Below are positions 20,741-32,626 of a stretch of DNA of 64,000 bases, piece by piece. Position 1 is the stretch's first letter; every line of letters begins with the position of its first letter. Source of the stretch: Nemertoderma westbladi (Eukaryota > Xenacoelomorpha > Nemertodermatida > Nemertodermatidae); the NCBI GenBank assembly GCA_032718475.1, contig JAUCBJ010004579.1:21527-85526 (forward strand), given 5' to 3'. The translations under genes and the position numbers were made by a program. A model generated the notes under the pieces. The model ran no database searches, was not told the origin of the DNA, and saw nothing but the letters and a program-made list of their open reading frames with translations.

Positions 20741-21096
20741 CTCACAACTAGCCGTCGAGCGAATAACTGGAGATATAGAGGATTCATGAAGAAATGTGCA
20801 TATCTGGCGAATCGAAGGAGAGGTGCAAAATCTGGGATATTGCGACTTTGAAAGTCAGCTACCAAATTTTTTTGTCCAGGTAAATGGAGCAAAGACACTT
20901 GGTATCTAGATACGGCTGAGAGAAATGTTGTTACTCTGGGGCTGGATGAGAAATTACCACGACAAAGCTTGCCAAAGGCTTGTATGCAAGGTTTACTATC
21001 AGATAGTACCCGAGTACGGTGATGTGATTGAATGATGAAGGAGGAGAAGTGGTTCAGTGCTGAGGAGATGGCTAGTGCCTCTAACTCACATGGTAA
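20689..21096 (-). pseudogene. Ty3-like RNase H distal part and connection
   Basis: After an in-frame TGA at 21097-21099 the same frame carries the rest of RNase [10 protein letters not shown] (catalytic Glu), VLSDSKPC (Asp), then [18 protein letters not shown], the usual end of the domain in Ty3-type elements. The frame is then lost near 20.83 kb by a small indel. The TGA falls where a tryptophan codon would fit. Confidence 0.8.
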
Positions 21097-22713
21097 TCAT
21101 GTGACTTGGTGTACCTTTAACTTAGCAGAAAAACATCCAGCTAATAGTAGTTTATTATTACGACGTATGAAAAGCACTGCGCCTAATCCATCGATAGCAG
21201 AGGCAGCATCTGTGACAAGCCAAAGTTCATCATCAGCACTGGGCAATGTAATGGATTTGCAACTCTTTAATGCAGCTTGAGCTTTACGGAAGACAGCAAT
21301 AGAATCCTCACACCAATTAACCTTATCTTTAGACAAATGTCCAGCAGCCAGTGAATCAAGTGGAGCAACCAAAGACGCACAATGGGGGAGTACACGTGAC
21401 AAAACCTTATAGGCACCAATGAAGGAGCGTACACTAGTGACAGTTTCAGGTAAAGGGCAAGTGGCCAGGGCAGTGATAACATGTGGTGAAGCGGAGAGTG
21501 AACCAGCTGACCAGACCCATCCAAGAACACTGGTGGTCTTGGGGCAAATAACTGTTTTTGATGGTGAGAGTCTGAGGCCACATCGATGTAGAGCATCTAA
21601 GACTGCAGACCAAGTGTTGAGAACATCTGAGATGGAATTCCCACCACAATAAAGGTCATCGGCAAGTTTCACCACATTTCCAGTAATCAGTAAATCTCCG
21701 AGGATGCGGCTTGTCAGCTCTTCAAGGGCAGTTTCAGAGCCTGGCATGCCCATAGCACATCGTCGATAAACACGAACACCTCGATAAGGTGTTACAACAC
21801 CACAGAATTTCATGGAGCCTTTGCTTAATGGAATCTGGAAAAAGGCACTTGATAAGTCTGTTTTAATTAAGAATTTGAATCTTGAGATAGCTAGTAATGT
21901 GGAGTTCACATCAGGAAGTTTTGCAGGTTGGGGCTTACAATACCGCCCAACATCGGCAAATGCTGTAACTAAGCGGAAGCCTCCTCGGGGCTTCTTGACT
22001 AAAAACGATGGATTTAAATATTCAACAGTAATACCTGCATCTTCTGGAGTTGAGAAAACACCTAGTTTCTCATATCGGTCAAACTCATCCTGGAGGGTTT
22101 GCAGATTTTCACGCCCATATAAAGGGAGCCGACCTTTCCTTTGAGGAGGGGGTACCGGCCCCATGTTTACAACTGCCTCATATGGTCCAGCAGCACCATT
22201 ATAACCAGGTAATGACCCATCAAATACATCGACATAGCGGTAAAGAATGTCCTGAAATTTACTACGATCTGATGGGGATAGTAAGTTATCAGGGTCAAGT
22301 TGTAGTGAGCTGAGAATATTTTGAGTGGTGACACTGTGGTTGTCAGATAGGGAATGTGGTACCTGAGTTGGACGCAACTGACTCTCGGGAACATCTGCAG
22401 AAGGAGTAGCAACACACACATGGCTGTTGCGTTGGATACGGATTGGGTAGTTTGTTTCATTTGGGATATGAATCACATTTGAAGTGCTGGATAAACACAT
22501 TGGTGAGAACCATGGTTCGTTATTACCACTATTGGGATCAATATGAGGAGAAATATATATGTTGGGAGTATCACGTAACGAATCAGGGACTTCTAACTCT
22601 AAGGAGCTCTGGGGCCATACAATTGATAAATGAGATGGAGCCCTTAGCAGCGGTGAAGAAATTGATGTTTGACGAACAGATGTTCTATGGTGGGATGTAG
22701 GCAGGTCAGCTGA
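21097..22713 (-). pseudogene. Ty3-like reverse transcriptase and RNase H start
   Basis: The frame follows directly after the TAG at 22714. An N-terminal linker of about 110 residues precedes the RT: FLVKKPRGGFRLV, FLIKTDLSSAFFQIPL (first Asp), YRRCAMGMPGS, and VKLADDLYCGG, in which LADD stands in for the YxDD box. RNase H starts with LWLVTDAASAIDGLGAVLF. It ends at TGA 21097-21099. Sequence otherwise undamaged, so this copy is close to intact. Confidence 0.87.
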
Positions 22714-24099
22714 CTACTTAAACTGGCTACCATCTTGAAAAGTGATGAGTTGGAGTGAAGTGCGTAAGCTTATATCGTTCCGGCAAAGAAATGGTGCCCC
22801 ACCAAGCACATCACACCCTAAGTTACTAACTACAAGGGCATCAAAGGAAAAGGATAAGTTACCACGGGTAAATGTGGTGAAAATCTCGCCAACAACTCCG
22901 AGCCTGGATACACCATCAGCTTGACTAGGGATCTGTTGGGAATTTGGATATATGGGTATGTCCAAATTCTTTAGAAAGGTGGAGTTAATTAGGTTAGATT
23001 CTGCACCAGAATCAAGTATCATGCGTAGTGGTGTAGACTGAAAGTGTAAGTCAACATAAGGGGATCTGACAACACTGACACGGGATATGGCTGGGGGGTC
23101 ATCCACTGTACATTCAAACATATCTTGGTGAATGTCAGTATCCTCATCAATAACCTCAATGGTTCGAGTGCGGACCAAAAATCGTTTATCCTGGTCTGGA
23201 AGGAAGTGGCATTGGCTGAGAAAATGTGTAAAATCACTGCGACCAGCCTGTTTGCATAGTGGGCAAATTTTTTGCATGCGAGGTTGTTCATGTGTTTGTG
23301 GCCGAAAGGGCTTGGGGGCAGTAGGTCTATGTGAATATTGTTGTGGGCGACTAGAAGTGGATCGCATAGTACGTACTTCATCGCTAGCTTGGAGCTCGTC
23401 TAATAAGGATGGGAGAGCCTGAGAAATCTCAGGTTTTATGGAAGACAGAGTCTGATGTCGCAATTCTGTACCATAACGCTGTTTAACTAGCTTTGGTAAA
23501 TCGTTGTTGATTAATCGTAACCAAGTAAGAACAACAAGGTTTTCAACAGTAGGACATAATTCCTCATCTTCAGGAATGGGGACCCCATGGTGAGAAATGC
23601 CACCATCCTTTTTAAGCAAATTGTCATCTACAAAGGCTACCAATCTTTGGTATAGATCCTCTGGTTTTTCATCATATTCAAGCTTAATGGATGCTAGGTC
23701 CAAAAAATGTGCACCAGAGATTTGAAATCCAAAGTGCAAACGTATGGTATTCCAGATAGATTGGAGAGAAGTGGACGTTTTAACTATTGAATTTCTAGAT
23801 ACAATGGGGCAATAATTTGCTATTTGCCCTAGCATAAGTTCTAGGGTTACTACCTTTTGTGCTGCAGTGCGGCGCGATGTAGCAGGAATATCAGTCCCAT
23901 CATCCACAAAGCCACGGGTAGGAGAAAGGCGAGATTTCTTTTCCCAGTGGGCAGAATCAAGGGTGAATGGGGCAAAGGCTGGGTCTAAAGCTAAAGTGTA
24001 TAAAAGATTCTGTCTCCATGTTTCAAAGGTATTAATGGTTTCAACTTTAGAGAGAGGTATAATTTTTGGAGTACGTAGGGAACCTGTCGCTGTGGACAT
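22714..24099 (-). CDS. Ty3-like Gag and protease
   Basis: 461 codons. A helical capsid-like region (about 20-260), a single zinc motif CPLCKQAGRSDFTHFLSQCH near 285, and an aspartic protease with LRMILDSGAESNLI (about 355-370) and the second-half motif GCDVLGGAPFL. Ends at TAG. The RT frame continues in phase after this codon. Confidence 0.87.
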   Translation of the reverse strand: MSTATGSLRTPKIIPLSKVETINTFETWRQNLLYTLALDPAFAPFTLDSAHWEKKSRLSPTRGFVDDGTDIPATSRRTAAQKVVTLELMLGQIANYCPIVSRNSIVKTSTSLQSIWNTIRLHFGFQISGAHFLDLASIKLEYDEKPEDLYQRLVAFVDDNLLKKDGGISHHGVPIPEDEELCPTVENLVVLTWLRLINNDLPKLVKQRYGTELRHQTLSSIKPEISQALPSLLDELQASDEVRTMRSTSSRPQQYSHRPTAPKPFRPQTHEQPRMQKICPLCKQAGRSDFTHFLSQCHFLPDQDKRFLVRTRTIEVIDEDTDIHQDMFECTVDDPPAISRVSVVRSPYVDLHFQSTPLRMILDSGAESNLINSTFLKNLDIPIYPNSQQIPSQADGVSRLGVVGEIFTTFTRGNLSFSFDALVVSNLGCDVLGGAPFLCRNDISLRTSLQLITFQDGSQFK

Positions 24100-24623
24100 A
24101 TCGGTGTTCTATACGGATACTGGATATTGGCTGACCAGTATACCAGGAGCTTTTTTTTGTGGTAGGTACTGGGGTACCGGTATATGTAGTAATAATGCTA
24201 AGTAGAGTCGGATTGGCAGACTGAGCTGTACGACGTATATCAGTCAGTATATCGATGTTTACATAGACAGGCAACTGTGACCTGATAAGATAGGTATGGT
24301 TATCCAGCAGTCCGGTAAGGACGGTAATTATTGTCTGTGAATCCGAATCTGGTTATGGCTAGGCCCTATAGGCTAGGTAATATTCACAGTTTGGTTGTTG
24401 GTTGTCAGTTGGCTCAACCAGCAACCGGTAGTGGTAAGTAGTACAGTTCTGGGTTAGTTCTGCAGTTGAGACGCGGTATTAGGTAGGCCTATATCACAGC
24501 CTATGATTTAGGCTACGACGGTAAGAAGATATACCTGCTGACCTGTATGCCATATGCTGACGCACTTGTCGTGTTGAGATGAAGGAGCAAGGCGAGGCAA
24601 AGGTAAGATATCGCTGCCACCAC

Positions 24624-24861
24624 GCCAATAAGTGGTAAGAGGTAATACTCCAATATGCAATAGGTGAAAACACAACAGGTAAGACAGTAAGGCCTGAAGG
24701 TATATTGGTAATGCAATACAGCAGTAGTGTTGCTCAAGCGTCAACTGACAGACGTACCGGTAAGATGAAGAAACCAAAACCGTAAGGCCAGATAAGTCCA
24801 TGCCAAAACTAAACTACATGTAGTAATACATAAACAGACATGAGGCCAAAGGCCCATGGCG
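24624..24861 (-). repeat. 5' LTR of Ty3-like element
   Basis: 238 bp, partner of 18823-19060. Its outer end adjoins the second TACC and then the receptor sequence. Confidence 0.92.
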
Positions 24862-24865
24862 TACC

Positions 24866-25283
24866 AATTTTGGTAGTTGGATCCTTAAACGTGATGATTT
24901 TATTGCGAATAAGATTGAGAGGTATAAAAGCTGACCAAGCGACTAAAACGCTATTAACAACTACAATACTATTCAATATTTTGTTGTTACCCCGAGTCAT
25001 TCAAAATATTGTCACATATATAACAAATGAATTCTATTTCGACAGTTATTCAGCATTGAATAATGGAGCAGAAATTTTTAATGGGCCAAACATCATTCAA
25101 ACAGTATTTTGGGCCATATTGGCGGATTTAGCTCGCATTCTCAATTCCACAATAAATCTGTATATATTACTCATGAACCCAATGTTTAAAAGTGAATTTT
25201 TAAAAATGTTGCATTGCAAAAAAATACACACAAATAAATGGTGTACTTCATTAACGAAAGATATAATATTTATTAGATTATAA
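24866..25283 (+). pseudogene. rhodopsin-like GPCR, 3' part (TM5 to C terminus)
   Basis: Continuation of the receptor begun at 18245. It begins inside the proline codon of TM5 and reads ILVVGSLNVMILLRIRLRG (TM5 and intracellular loop 3), ATKTLLTTTILFNILLLP (TM6) and DLARILNSTINLYILLMNPM (TM7). In TM7 the NPxxY position reads N-L-Y, a common family-specific variant. A short basic tail ends at 25283. Counting one TACC copy, the two host parts total 996 nt, divisible by three, a receptor of about 331 residues. A neat insertion with no loss of host bases. Confidence 0.85.
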
Positions 25284-25433
25284 TGAAGCCCTGAAAATAT
25301 GTAACGAAATAATATAATTAGTATTGGTATTTTTGGTAAATAATATATAGAAGCTGACAACATCGAGCATAAAATATACAAAATATATTACGTCATTATA
25401 AATATATGCGATTAATAAGTAAAACAATGTCAA

Positions 25434-25580
25434 TGTTATATCTGTTGTGTTTATTTACCTTTTTTATATCTGTTGTGTTTATTTACCTTTTTTATATCTG
25501 TTGTGTTTATTTACCTTTTTTTATATCTGTTGTGTTTATTTACCTTTTTTATATCTGTTGTGTTTATTTAACCTTTGTTA
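25434..25580 (+). repeat. ~29-bp tandem repeat, about five copies
   Basis: Units of TATCTGTTGTGTTTATTTAC plus CTTTTTT-type spacer, varying by one T. Just 3' of the receptor. Confidence 0.85.
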
Positions 25581-25599
25581 TTCCTTGTAGAAAACTATG

Positions 25600-27505
25600 A
25601 CATTAAGCAGAGTATGTTCTTCTATCATAAATGTCACGGTATCTGGCTGGGTCTTGGAGTGTTACTAAGGCCGGATACCGAGCGAGGGGGGGGGGGTTAA
25701 TACAGTGTCTCCGAGTTTAGGGGGCCTGTATTTACTGCTGTAGGAAACAGATGGCGTTCCTTACCTAGACTTTGGGGAAAACTAACTTTTTTCTGACTTC
25801 CATGTATAATAATAACAACAATATACCACAAGTAACAGAAAATTAATCAGTAATAGCTCAAGGTCTGAGCCCAATGTGATGCACAAAGAACTCCGGTCGT
25901 CAATCGGTACCAATCATATGGCTACACCAAGGTGCAACCTACACGTAAGTACTCTACACCTGGTTCGTCCTACATCATAACAACTATGGGCCTAATATCT
26001 CACTAGAAGATATTAGTAACACTGACTATAATTCAAGGTGAACATTGAGTATAACCTACTTTCGGAAGGAGAGAAAGATTGCTCTCTCCTGATTGGTCAC
26101 GGTAAGTGGTCTGCTATTGGTGCTGCTGGCAATAAGTTTGCCTAGAAGTCAGCAGAGCGGATGTGTTTGTTTGCTCTGAACTATTAGGGGATTCTCTAGG
26201 GGACAATTGTGGGGCGGCTTAATGCTTCCCCGTAGGTGGTATGTACACTCATCCAACAATATAATGATAAATACAATGGATCTAATGTGCTAAATTGGTA
26301 GAATGCGCAGTCACGTGCTACTAGTTTAGTTAGAGCCGCAAGGCTTTCTGTTTGTTAGCTTGACCTTTGGGGCTGACAAACAGTGGTGTTAATTCATTTC
26401 TGGCTTTCTTCTGGATTTTTGGCAGTCATTTTTGGCTATCGGCTGATAAAGGAGACATATTGGTTTTTGGGTGAACAATATATTATATTATATTATACAT
26501 TCTATTCCACCCATACGCATAGAAATCCCCCCTCCCCTCCCTCTCGTTCATAAATACGAAGATAAATCTAAAAACGGTTCTACAAGATCTTTTTTAGTTC
26601 TTGATTTACAGCTGAATGCCTCTTTATCCGTCTGAATATTAATCTAAAGCAGTTAAAAGCACACCATACAGCTAAACTTTTCGTATGGTTGGATTTCCTG
26701 GTCGGTAAATTCATTTCCAGTGTCAGTTATCAAACATGACATAACATGAAAATAAAAAATGTCAAATTTTATGTTTTTTATATCTGTCTGTCTGTTCGCC
26801 AAAAAATAGCCGCCAACCGAACATAATCAGCAGAGATTGAAATGTTAAAAATGACATCACCGAAAAGAAAACGACTATTAAAATAATTTAGCTGGGTGGT
26901 ATGCATTTTGAAAGACAGACGGACGGATAACACACATACTGGGGGGGGGGGGGGGGGGGGGGATTTAATGGGTCGGATTTTTTCAAATTGATATTAAACT
27001 ACATTATTTTATTTTAAGCAATATACCCTTATGCCTATCACAGCATAATAATGCTCTAGGTTACGAATATGGCAACGAAATTCTTGAGAACATGCTCAAA
27101 CGATCACAATTTGAATAAAAGTGGATGGGTCTAGTGTGGATCAAATGGGTCTACCTGAGAATACCGAGAAATTTCCAATCGAACTTACAACTAATTCATT
27201 ACTTAACTAATTCGATAATAAGTCCAACTCTATTGGAAACAAACTATAATTTTATAACAAATTTATAAATTATAATTTTCTATTATAAAATAGAAAAAAT
27301 AAATATAAATCTCAATAAGTTGTCAATAAATATACATTTTTAAGTCATTACTGTATTAATAATAATGTTGTTGTCCCTTAGCGTTGGTAGGAAATCCAAT
27401 AATTTGTGTAGTAGTGAAACCACGGTGCGATTTTGTTAACGTTGGACTGGCGCAGAGACCGTCCGTAGTTCCTCAGTAACCATGGATACAATGACAATCC
27501 TCTTT
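25600..27505. other. no gene seen
   Basis: Non-coding. Contains G homopolymers at 25686-25696 and 26941-26962 (22 G). No ORF with recognisable family content. The lower end may include the 3' UTR of the element at 27506-32640. Confidence 0.5.
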
Positions 27506-28309
27506 CTATTTTATTCGTTTCTCGAATTCCTCGTATCCAACGGGTTCGCCACAGAAACAGTTTGGGTTACCATAGTTACATTCAACGATAGGGACTTCAA
27601 GCGTTGCTGGTGTTAAGGCATCAGGGGAGAGTTTACTGGAAACATATACACTGAGTGCATTTCCAATCTGCACAAGTATTCCGAGACGTTGGCGAAGGAA
27701 TGACGTTGCTCGTGGGTCACCAGAGGATAGTGTGATCCTATTCCCAATTGTTTTAATGAAATTCGGAGTTGCTTCACCCATTCCGCCAGTTGTCTCGAAA
27801 GAGACGGGGTAAAAGTGTGCAGAATTGGATGATGTGAGCTCGGAATACGTGCTGTTCTTCAGGGTTTCCTTGTGGTTGGCGACAGAGGGTCCTTCATTGA
27901 TTGCAATTGCCAAGGAAGAATAGGCCATTCGGTGCGCACAAGTGAAGTCCCACATGGCAGGCTTTTCAGTAGTCCATGGGATGAGATTAATGCCATCAGG
28001 TCTTTTATTGTCAGAAAGTGAAAAAAAATCCTATTGGTTCAAGGGTTGATGGTGTTTCAGCCGCTTATTGCCTCGTTACATAGGCGGTGTCTGGCCTGTC
28101 GCCCAGGCAGTTTTTTTACATACCAAAGAGTGTAGGCCAAGATGGTCTGAAACTTCACCACACAAGCATGTATGTTCAATGTGTACATCAGCTCCAAGTC
28201 TGATTGAGGCATAGATTCTTAGCTGATCATCAGAAAGGCGTATACCCAGGTTTCCAGATGGGAGGGCTTGTAGCCAATCACCAGCACCAGGGGTGGAGAC
28301 TAGTGGTTG
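27506..28309 (-). pseudogene. REL-endonuclease C-terminal domain
   Basis: Reads GAGDWLQALPSGNLGIRLS, then a zinc motif HTCLCGEVSDHLGLHSLVC. After frame breaks in A/T runs near 28.03 kb it continues with KRPDGINLIP and MWDFTCAH, which fit the acidic residues of a PD-(D/E)XK nuclease. Then a conserved tail with HFYPVSFETTGGMGEATPNF and SFLRQRLGILVQIGNALSVY. It would nick target DNA for priming. The last 149 codons (27955-27506) are uninterrupted. Confidence 0.75.
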
Positions 28310-29614
28310 TAGTTGCTAGTAGTAGTTGTTGTCACACGAGTTCACTAGTTGAGAAAACTTCTGTTCATTAAGAGGTTTACACCAGTCCCTTTGGCTGATA
28401 GATGAAGGATGATCAATGGAATTTACTTGACCTGACCATATCTGGACATTGATCTTCATTGTCTGACTATAATTTTCACTACTACTACTACTAGGATCGG
28501 CATGCAGCATTGCAGCTGCAGTTTTAATACTGTTGTGCCGGCTTGTCGATAAAATTGCGCTGCCACAACTCCCTATCACCCATGACATTTGCTAGATCAT
28601 CAGCATCTTCAAGGCCAATGTCCTTTAAGATGCGTCTCAAGAAAGTCATGGGCTGTCCAACATGCTTATTCACTCCATGAGGCTGCCAAAGTACAAGATT
28701 ATGCACTGGCTGGTCCTCACGGCGAAAGCAATGTCCTGCAAAGCGGAGGCGATTTTGTTCTACTGTCAAGCTTGGGGGAACCAATGATACACCTCCAATG
28801 TTATATAGTGTCTGGTTAGAGATGTGTGCATTGTACTTGACACAATGAACCCGGCGTAGCATTCTTGTGAATGTGCCATCCAGAGATTTGGTGTCCTCCA
28901 GCATGGACTCCCATAGAGGAGTACTGGAATTACTGCTGCTCTAAATAATCGGACCTTAAGTTTCCGATTAATTCTCGGTGACTTCCAAATCCTGGAAAGC
29001 CTATTCAAGGCTGCCCATGCCTTTCCCTTACGTATTCGAAGGTCCTCACCTGACTTCCGGATCCATGATCCCAGGTAACAGAAGTCGTCCACATGCTCAA
29101 GCATACCATCCTTTGAGCTTATGCTCATCCGATCAGAGACTTGCTGAGGACTTTCAAAGTTAACTGTCAAAATTTTGGTCTTTCTGGAGTTAATAAAAAG
29201 ACCAACACTAGAAACAGCATGTTCTAATGAGCTGAGGAGCCGTTGGGCTCCCTCTAGTGATTCTGGGAGTACTCCTACGTCATCAGCAAAGTCTAGATCA
29301 GTTAGGTACTTGGCAGGATTTCCTCGACTTCTGGAGCCAGTAGGTGGAGTTATCATCACCCCATCATCATTATGATGATCTAAGGACATGCGTAGAACAT
29401 AGTCAACCACAATTATGAACAAGAATGGTGCAAGTGTGTCTCCCTGGAGGACGCCCCATAACAATTCAAATGGTTCTGTGTCACCGTCAACAGTAGACAC
29501 AAATGTTGACGAACCATCGTATACTGATCTGATTGCTGCAATAATTTCATCAGGAATCCCATATAATGAAATTATGCTGAACATACGTGACCGAGAGACT
29601 GAATCAAAGGCCTT
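28310..29614 (-). mobile_element. 5'-truncated LINE copy A, inserted in the REL element
   Basis: Near-identical to the reverse complement of 35055-36175. Its 5' edge is sharp at about 29614: on the minus strand, CAAGGCCTTTGATTCAG is shared and everything before it is REL-element sequence. Its 3' end is a short ACTACTACTAG-type tail next to 28310. The reading frame (29613-28524) has GVLQGDTLAPFLFIIVVDY, LTDLDFADDVGVL and the C-terminal FAGHCFRREDQPVHNLVLWQ region, with a break near 28.87 kb. Confidence 0.88.
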
Positions 29615-31491
29615 GATTTTCACATTGCCAATTTGAACCATTGAGAAGGCAAAGGACGAGGTTAGAAGTGCTAGCAATAGATGCACAATGGGCAGATTGA
29701 GCCATATCACAGAAACTAGGTATTCCTAGGCCTCCCATCCTAGCAGGGAATGTTGACTGGTTCCATTGAACGTCGGTTAGAGAAATGTTAAGGATGGAGA
29801 CAAGGGCCTTCTTCTTCTTCTTCTTCTAAGAGATCGGATCTTTCTGATCAAGGCGAACATCTCAGAACATTCAGCAGCGTTGGCATATGGAAACAGTTCT
29901 TCAGGAGAAAGATCGCGTTGTGACTCCCAACAGTTGATAGCCTTTCAGTCATGTGGGTCATTGCCTCTAGCTTTTTGTTCAAGCTAGATGCAAGGGATAC
30001 AGGCCTAGGGGTGCCCCTAGAAGGTCAAGGTTATCTCATTGTACAATCCTGATTCCAGGGCATATGCGGTCGAATTACAAAGCAATGTGATGTTGGTTGG
30101 GCCGAAAATCGAAAGTTCACCTTTGGTTGGATTTAACATAAGGCCAATGCTGGAGCATTGATTCTTGAACATATCTATATCAGAGAGGACAGTTTTCCAG
30201 TGATCATATGCAGAGATTTCATCCATATATCCGAGTTTGAACTTTGATTTCAATGAAGTCAAGTTCTTGTGGATCCCTAGGCAGAAGCCCAATCCGGCGT
30301 CTGGGGCACCTTGCTGAATGCCTTCTTCAGATGAGAGGTTGTATTCGCCATATATTAAACTGCTTGGCTGCTCATAGCAAAGTTTATAAGCAAACTCATT
30401 GATACATTCTGCAATGTGTGTGCGGCTGATGGTGTTGTAAGCATTTGCAAAATCCAACTTGATGAAGACATTGTCATCTTCAGCAGTGTTAAGTATGGTC
30501 CTGGCAGCATGTACAGCTGCTTCCAGGCCTCCTTTGACCCCACATGACATGTGGGATGCTGTTCGATTGTTGAGTATAGAGATTGCTGCCTTTGCTGCGA
30601 GTCTGCGGTAGACTTCACCAATGGCTATTGTTTGAACCCCATTGTCTTTCTTTCTGAGGGAAAGGAGTTTGGCACCGACCATTATAGGTCGGATCTCGTC
30701 AGGTAGGGAGTAGATGGTTTATGAGATTGGTAATAGATCTGACAAGACGAGTCCTTGCATCCCCAGATTTACGTTCAATGCAGTCCTTGAGATGTTGTGG
30801 TCGAAGTCCGGAAATTCCACTAGCTGAACCAATAGGAAAACGTTTTATCTGCTTAGTTACGACTTCAGGTGACAGGTGAAGTGGGGGGACTGAAAAGTCC
30901 TGATTTGGGTGAAATGATTTCCACCATCTGGACAGGTGGGGAGTTTAGATGTTAATACTTCCCAAGTCTCCTTATCAGGGGGGATGAAAGAGCAGTCAGT
31001 AGAGGCCAAACAGACATCACCCTTAACATCGCCAATGTCTAGCTTTTCAGAGATACGTTTGTGTAGAATGTCATTGTCTCTATTTAATTTGTTTACCCTC
31101 GTTCTTCGACTATTGGGCCTTGGGAAAGACTCGATAAAAGCGATGGTGTCTGTAGCTGATAGAAAGCTACTGATTTGGTTGTTCACAATAAAGCTGAGAG
31201 ACTGTTGTGATTGAGACTGTGTGATTTTCCAGCCCTACTGGGTGTCCTCAAGCATGTAAGGGGCAGTATTAAAAGTATGAGCCAAGATATAGCAGCATCC
31301 TTAAGAAGGGCAGTATCAATGGTAGATAACATGGCTTGAGCAAGTTGGACCCTAGACACCTTAGGAACGTGAGTGAGAATTCTCCCCTGCAGATGTTTCA
31401 AAAAGCCAATAATGCGCTCAGAGCTTAGCGCGCTCAGAATTAAAGCTAGGAGGAGGTGGACACTCCGTGTTCTTTGGTGACTTCTCGCCAT
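29615..31491 (-). pseudogene. reverse transcriptase of the REL-type element
   Basis: From upstream to downstream: LILPLTCLRTPSRAGKSH, then FPIGSASGISGLRPQHLKDC near 30.8 kb, LLSLRKKDNGVQTIAIGEVY, GVKGGLEAAVHAA, VFIKLDFANAYNT (first catalytic Asp), EGIQQGAPDAGLGFCL, FKLGYMDEISAY where YMDE replaces the usual YMDD, and after 29.8 kb ARMGGLGIPSF. The longest intact frame is 30682-30017. At least two frameshifts, near 31.18 and 30.87 kb. Altered last catalytic acid and frameshifts point to an inactive copy. Confidence 0.78.
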
Positions 31492-32324
31492 TTATAATGG
31501 GCAAGGGCATACCAGCGCAGTTGGATTGATTGAGAGATGTTTTGGGTAATATTATATTATTTTGGTTCGCATTTTCTGCAGGTTCTGGCATATGATTGTG
31601 GGCTGGGTTGAAGTCCTGTTCTTGGATGATGGAGGTTGGTGTTTGGAGAGACAGGACAGGCATGACAAGGGTAGCTGACGTTTTGACCATTGTATATAGC
31701 TGTGCCTGAAACATACTAACAGACTCATCATTAATATCTTCCAGTGATCCACCATCCAGACACATTTTGGCAAACTTACAAACATATACACCGCACTCAT
31801 AGCTGTTAAATTGTAGCTTCTTTGGGAGCTGGTGAACTACTAGTTGAGGAGACGAAACATTGCATCTAGATGCTTCAAAGGATGTCCATTGTTGTAGAGC
31901 ATCTATTACACCTGGGTTAGGCCAACATAGAGAGTTGAAGTAGTGTATTACCCCGGCTTTGGGACACACTACTTCTAGAGCCCAGTGGTAACCTCTGACA
32001 TTGACAGGAAAAAAAGAAAAAATCATACTGAAGTATGCTGATGTCAGTCTGCCGTTGTGTGACATGGGAGCCACGGTTTACAAAAATGTTCAGAAAGTGA
32101 GGAATGAGAAATTTTGCATGACCAGGGTACTGGACACACATATGGTTAATGATGGCATCAATCAAGTTGACAGTAAGCCAACCTTTAGGGTTACTAAGCA
32201 AGTCTATGTGGCGTTCGGAGAGAGGAATACCAGCCAACAAGTAGGTTTGCTCAGAGACAGAGGGTGGGTCATGCCGCAGCTCGCTGTCTGATATGTCAAT
32301 GACACTGACACTGCTTGTATTCAT
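31418..32324 (-). pseudogene. ULP1/SENP-like (C48) cysteine peptidase domain
   Basis: Two frames overlap at a T-rich run near 32.01 kb, where a frameshift lies. The upstream frame has GWLTVNLIDAIINHMCVQYP. The downstream frame has VRGYHWALEVVCPKAGVIHY (catalytic His in HW), YFNSL and QFNSYECGVYVCKF with the oxyanion Gln and the catalytic Cys (E-C-G where D-C-G is common). These are the landmarks of SUMO-type deconjugating peptidases. A Pro/Asn-rich linker leads to the RT. A host SENP gene is less likely because RT follows closely on the same strand. Confidence 0.75.
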
Positions 32325-32404
32325 AGCAAAGGCCGGAAGGATAGTACAACAAAAGAGTTGGGTTCACTGTTTTCTTTTTCACCATCACTGTTACTACTAA
32401 CAAG

Positions 32405-32626
32405 CTAACTATTCAAAATGTTCATTGCTTTATCATAATTTACACAGCTGATAAGTGCTCCACACTCATTGGCTGGATTCTGACTTTCATCTCCATCTTC
32501 ATAATCCGTAAATTCGACAATAACATTACCTGTCATTGCATCATCATCATCATCCATGGTATCAAGAATTTCCAGTGCTTGGGAGGTAGTATAGCGGCGA
32601 TTTCCAGATTTCCAACTATTAATCAT
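32405..32626 (-). CDS. acidic 73-residue ORF of unknown function
   Basis: Reads MINSWKSGNRRYTTSQALEI, an aspartate run (MDDDDDAM), then an acidic stretch. It lies just upstream of the peptidase region on the same strand, so it could be the 5' end of the REL element, or a relic of a transposase N terminus, which are often acidic. I do not recognise it. Confidence 0.3.
   Translation of the reverse strand: MINSWKSGNRRYTTSQALEILDTMDDDDDAMTGNVIVEFTDYEDGDESQNPANECGALISCVNYDKAMNILNS

Larger units (their letters stand above)
18823..24861 (-). mobile_element. Ty3-like LTR retrotransposon inserted in a GPCR gene
   Basis: 6,039 bp bounded by 238-bp LTRs with one difference, and by a 4-bp TACC duplication (18819-18822 and 24862-24865). 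Gene order gag, protease, RT, RNase H, integrase is that of Ty3-type elements. After the 5' LTR the minus strand reads TGGTGGCAGCG, a plausible primer-binding site; before the 3' LTR, AGGAAAAAAAACTAG is a plausible polypurine tract. LTR termini are not the usual TG..CA. Coding damage: TAG between protease and RT (22714-22716), TGA in RNase H (21097-21099) and one frameshift near 20.83 kb. Confidence 0.9.
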
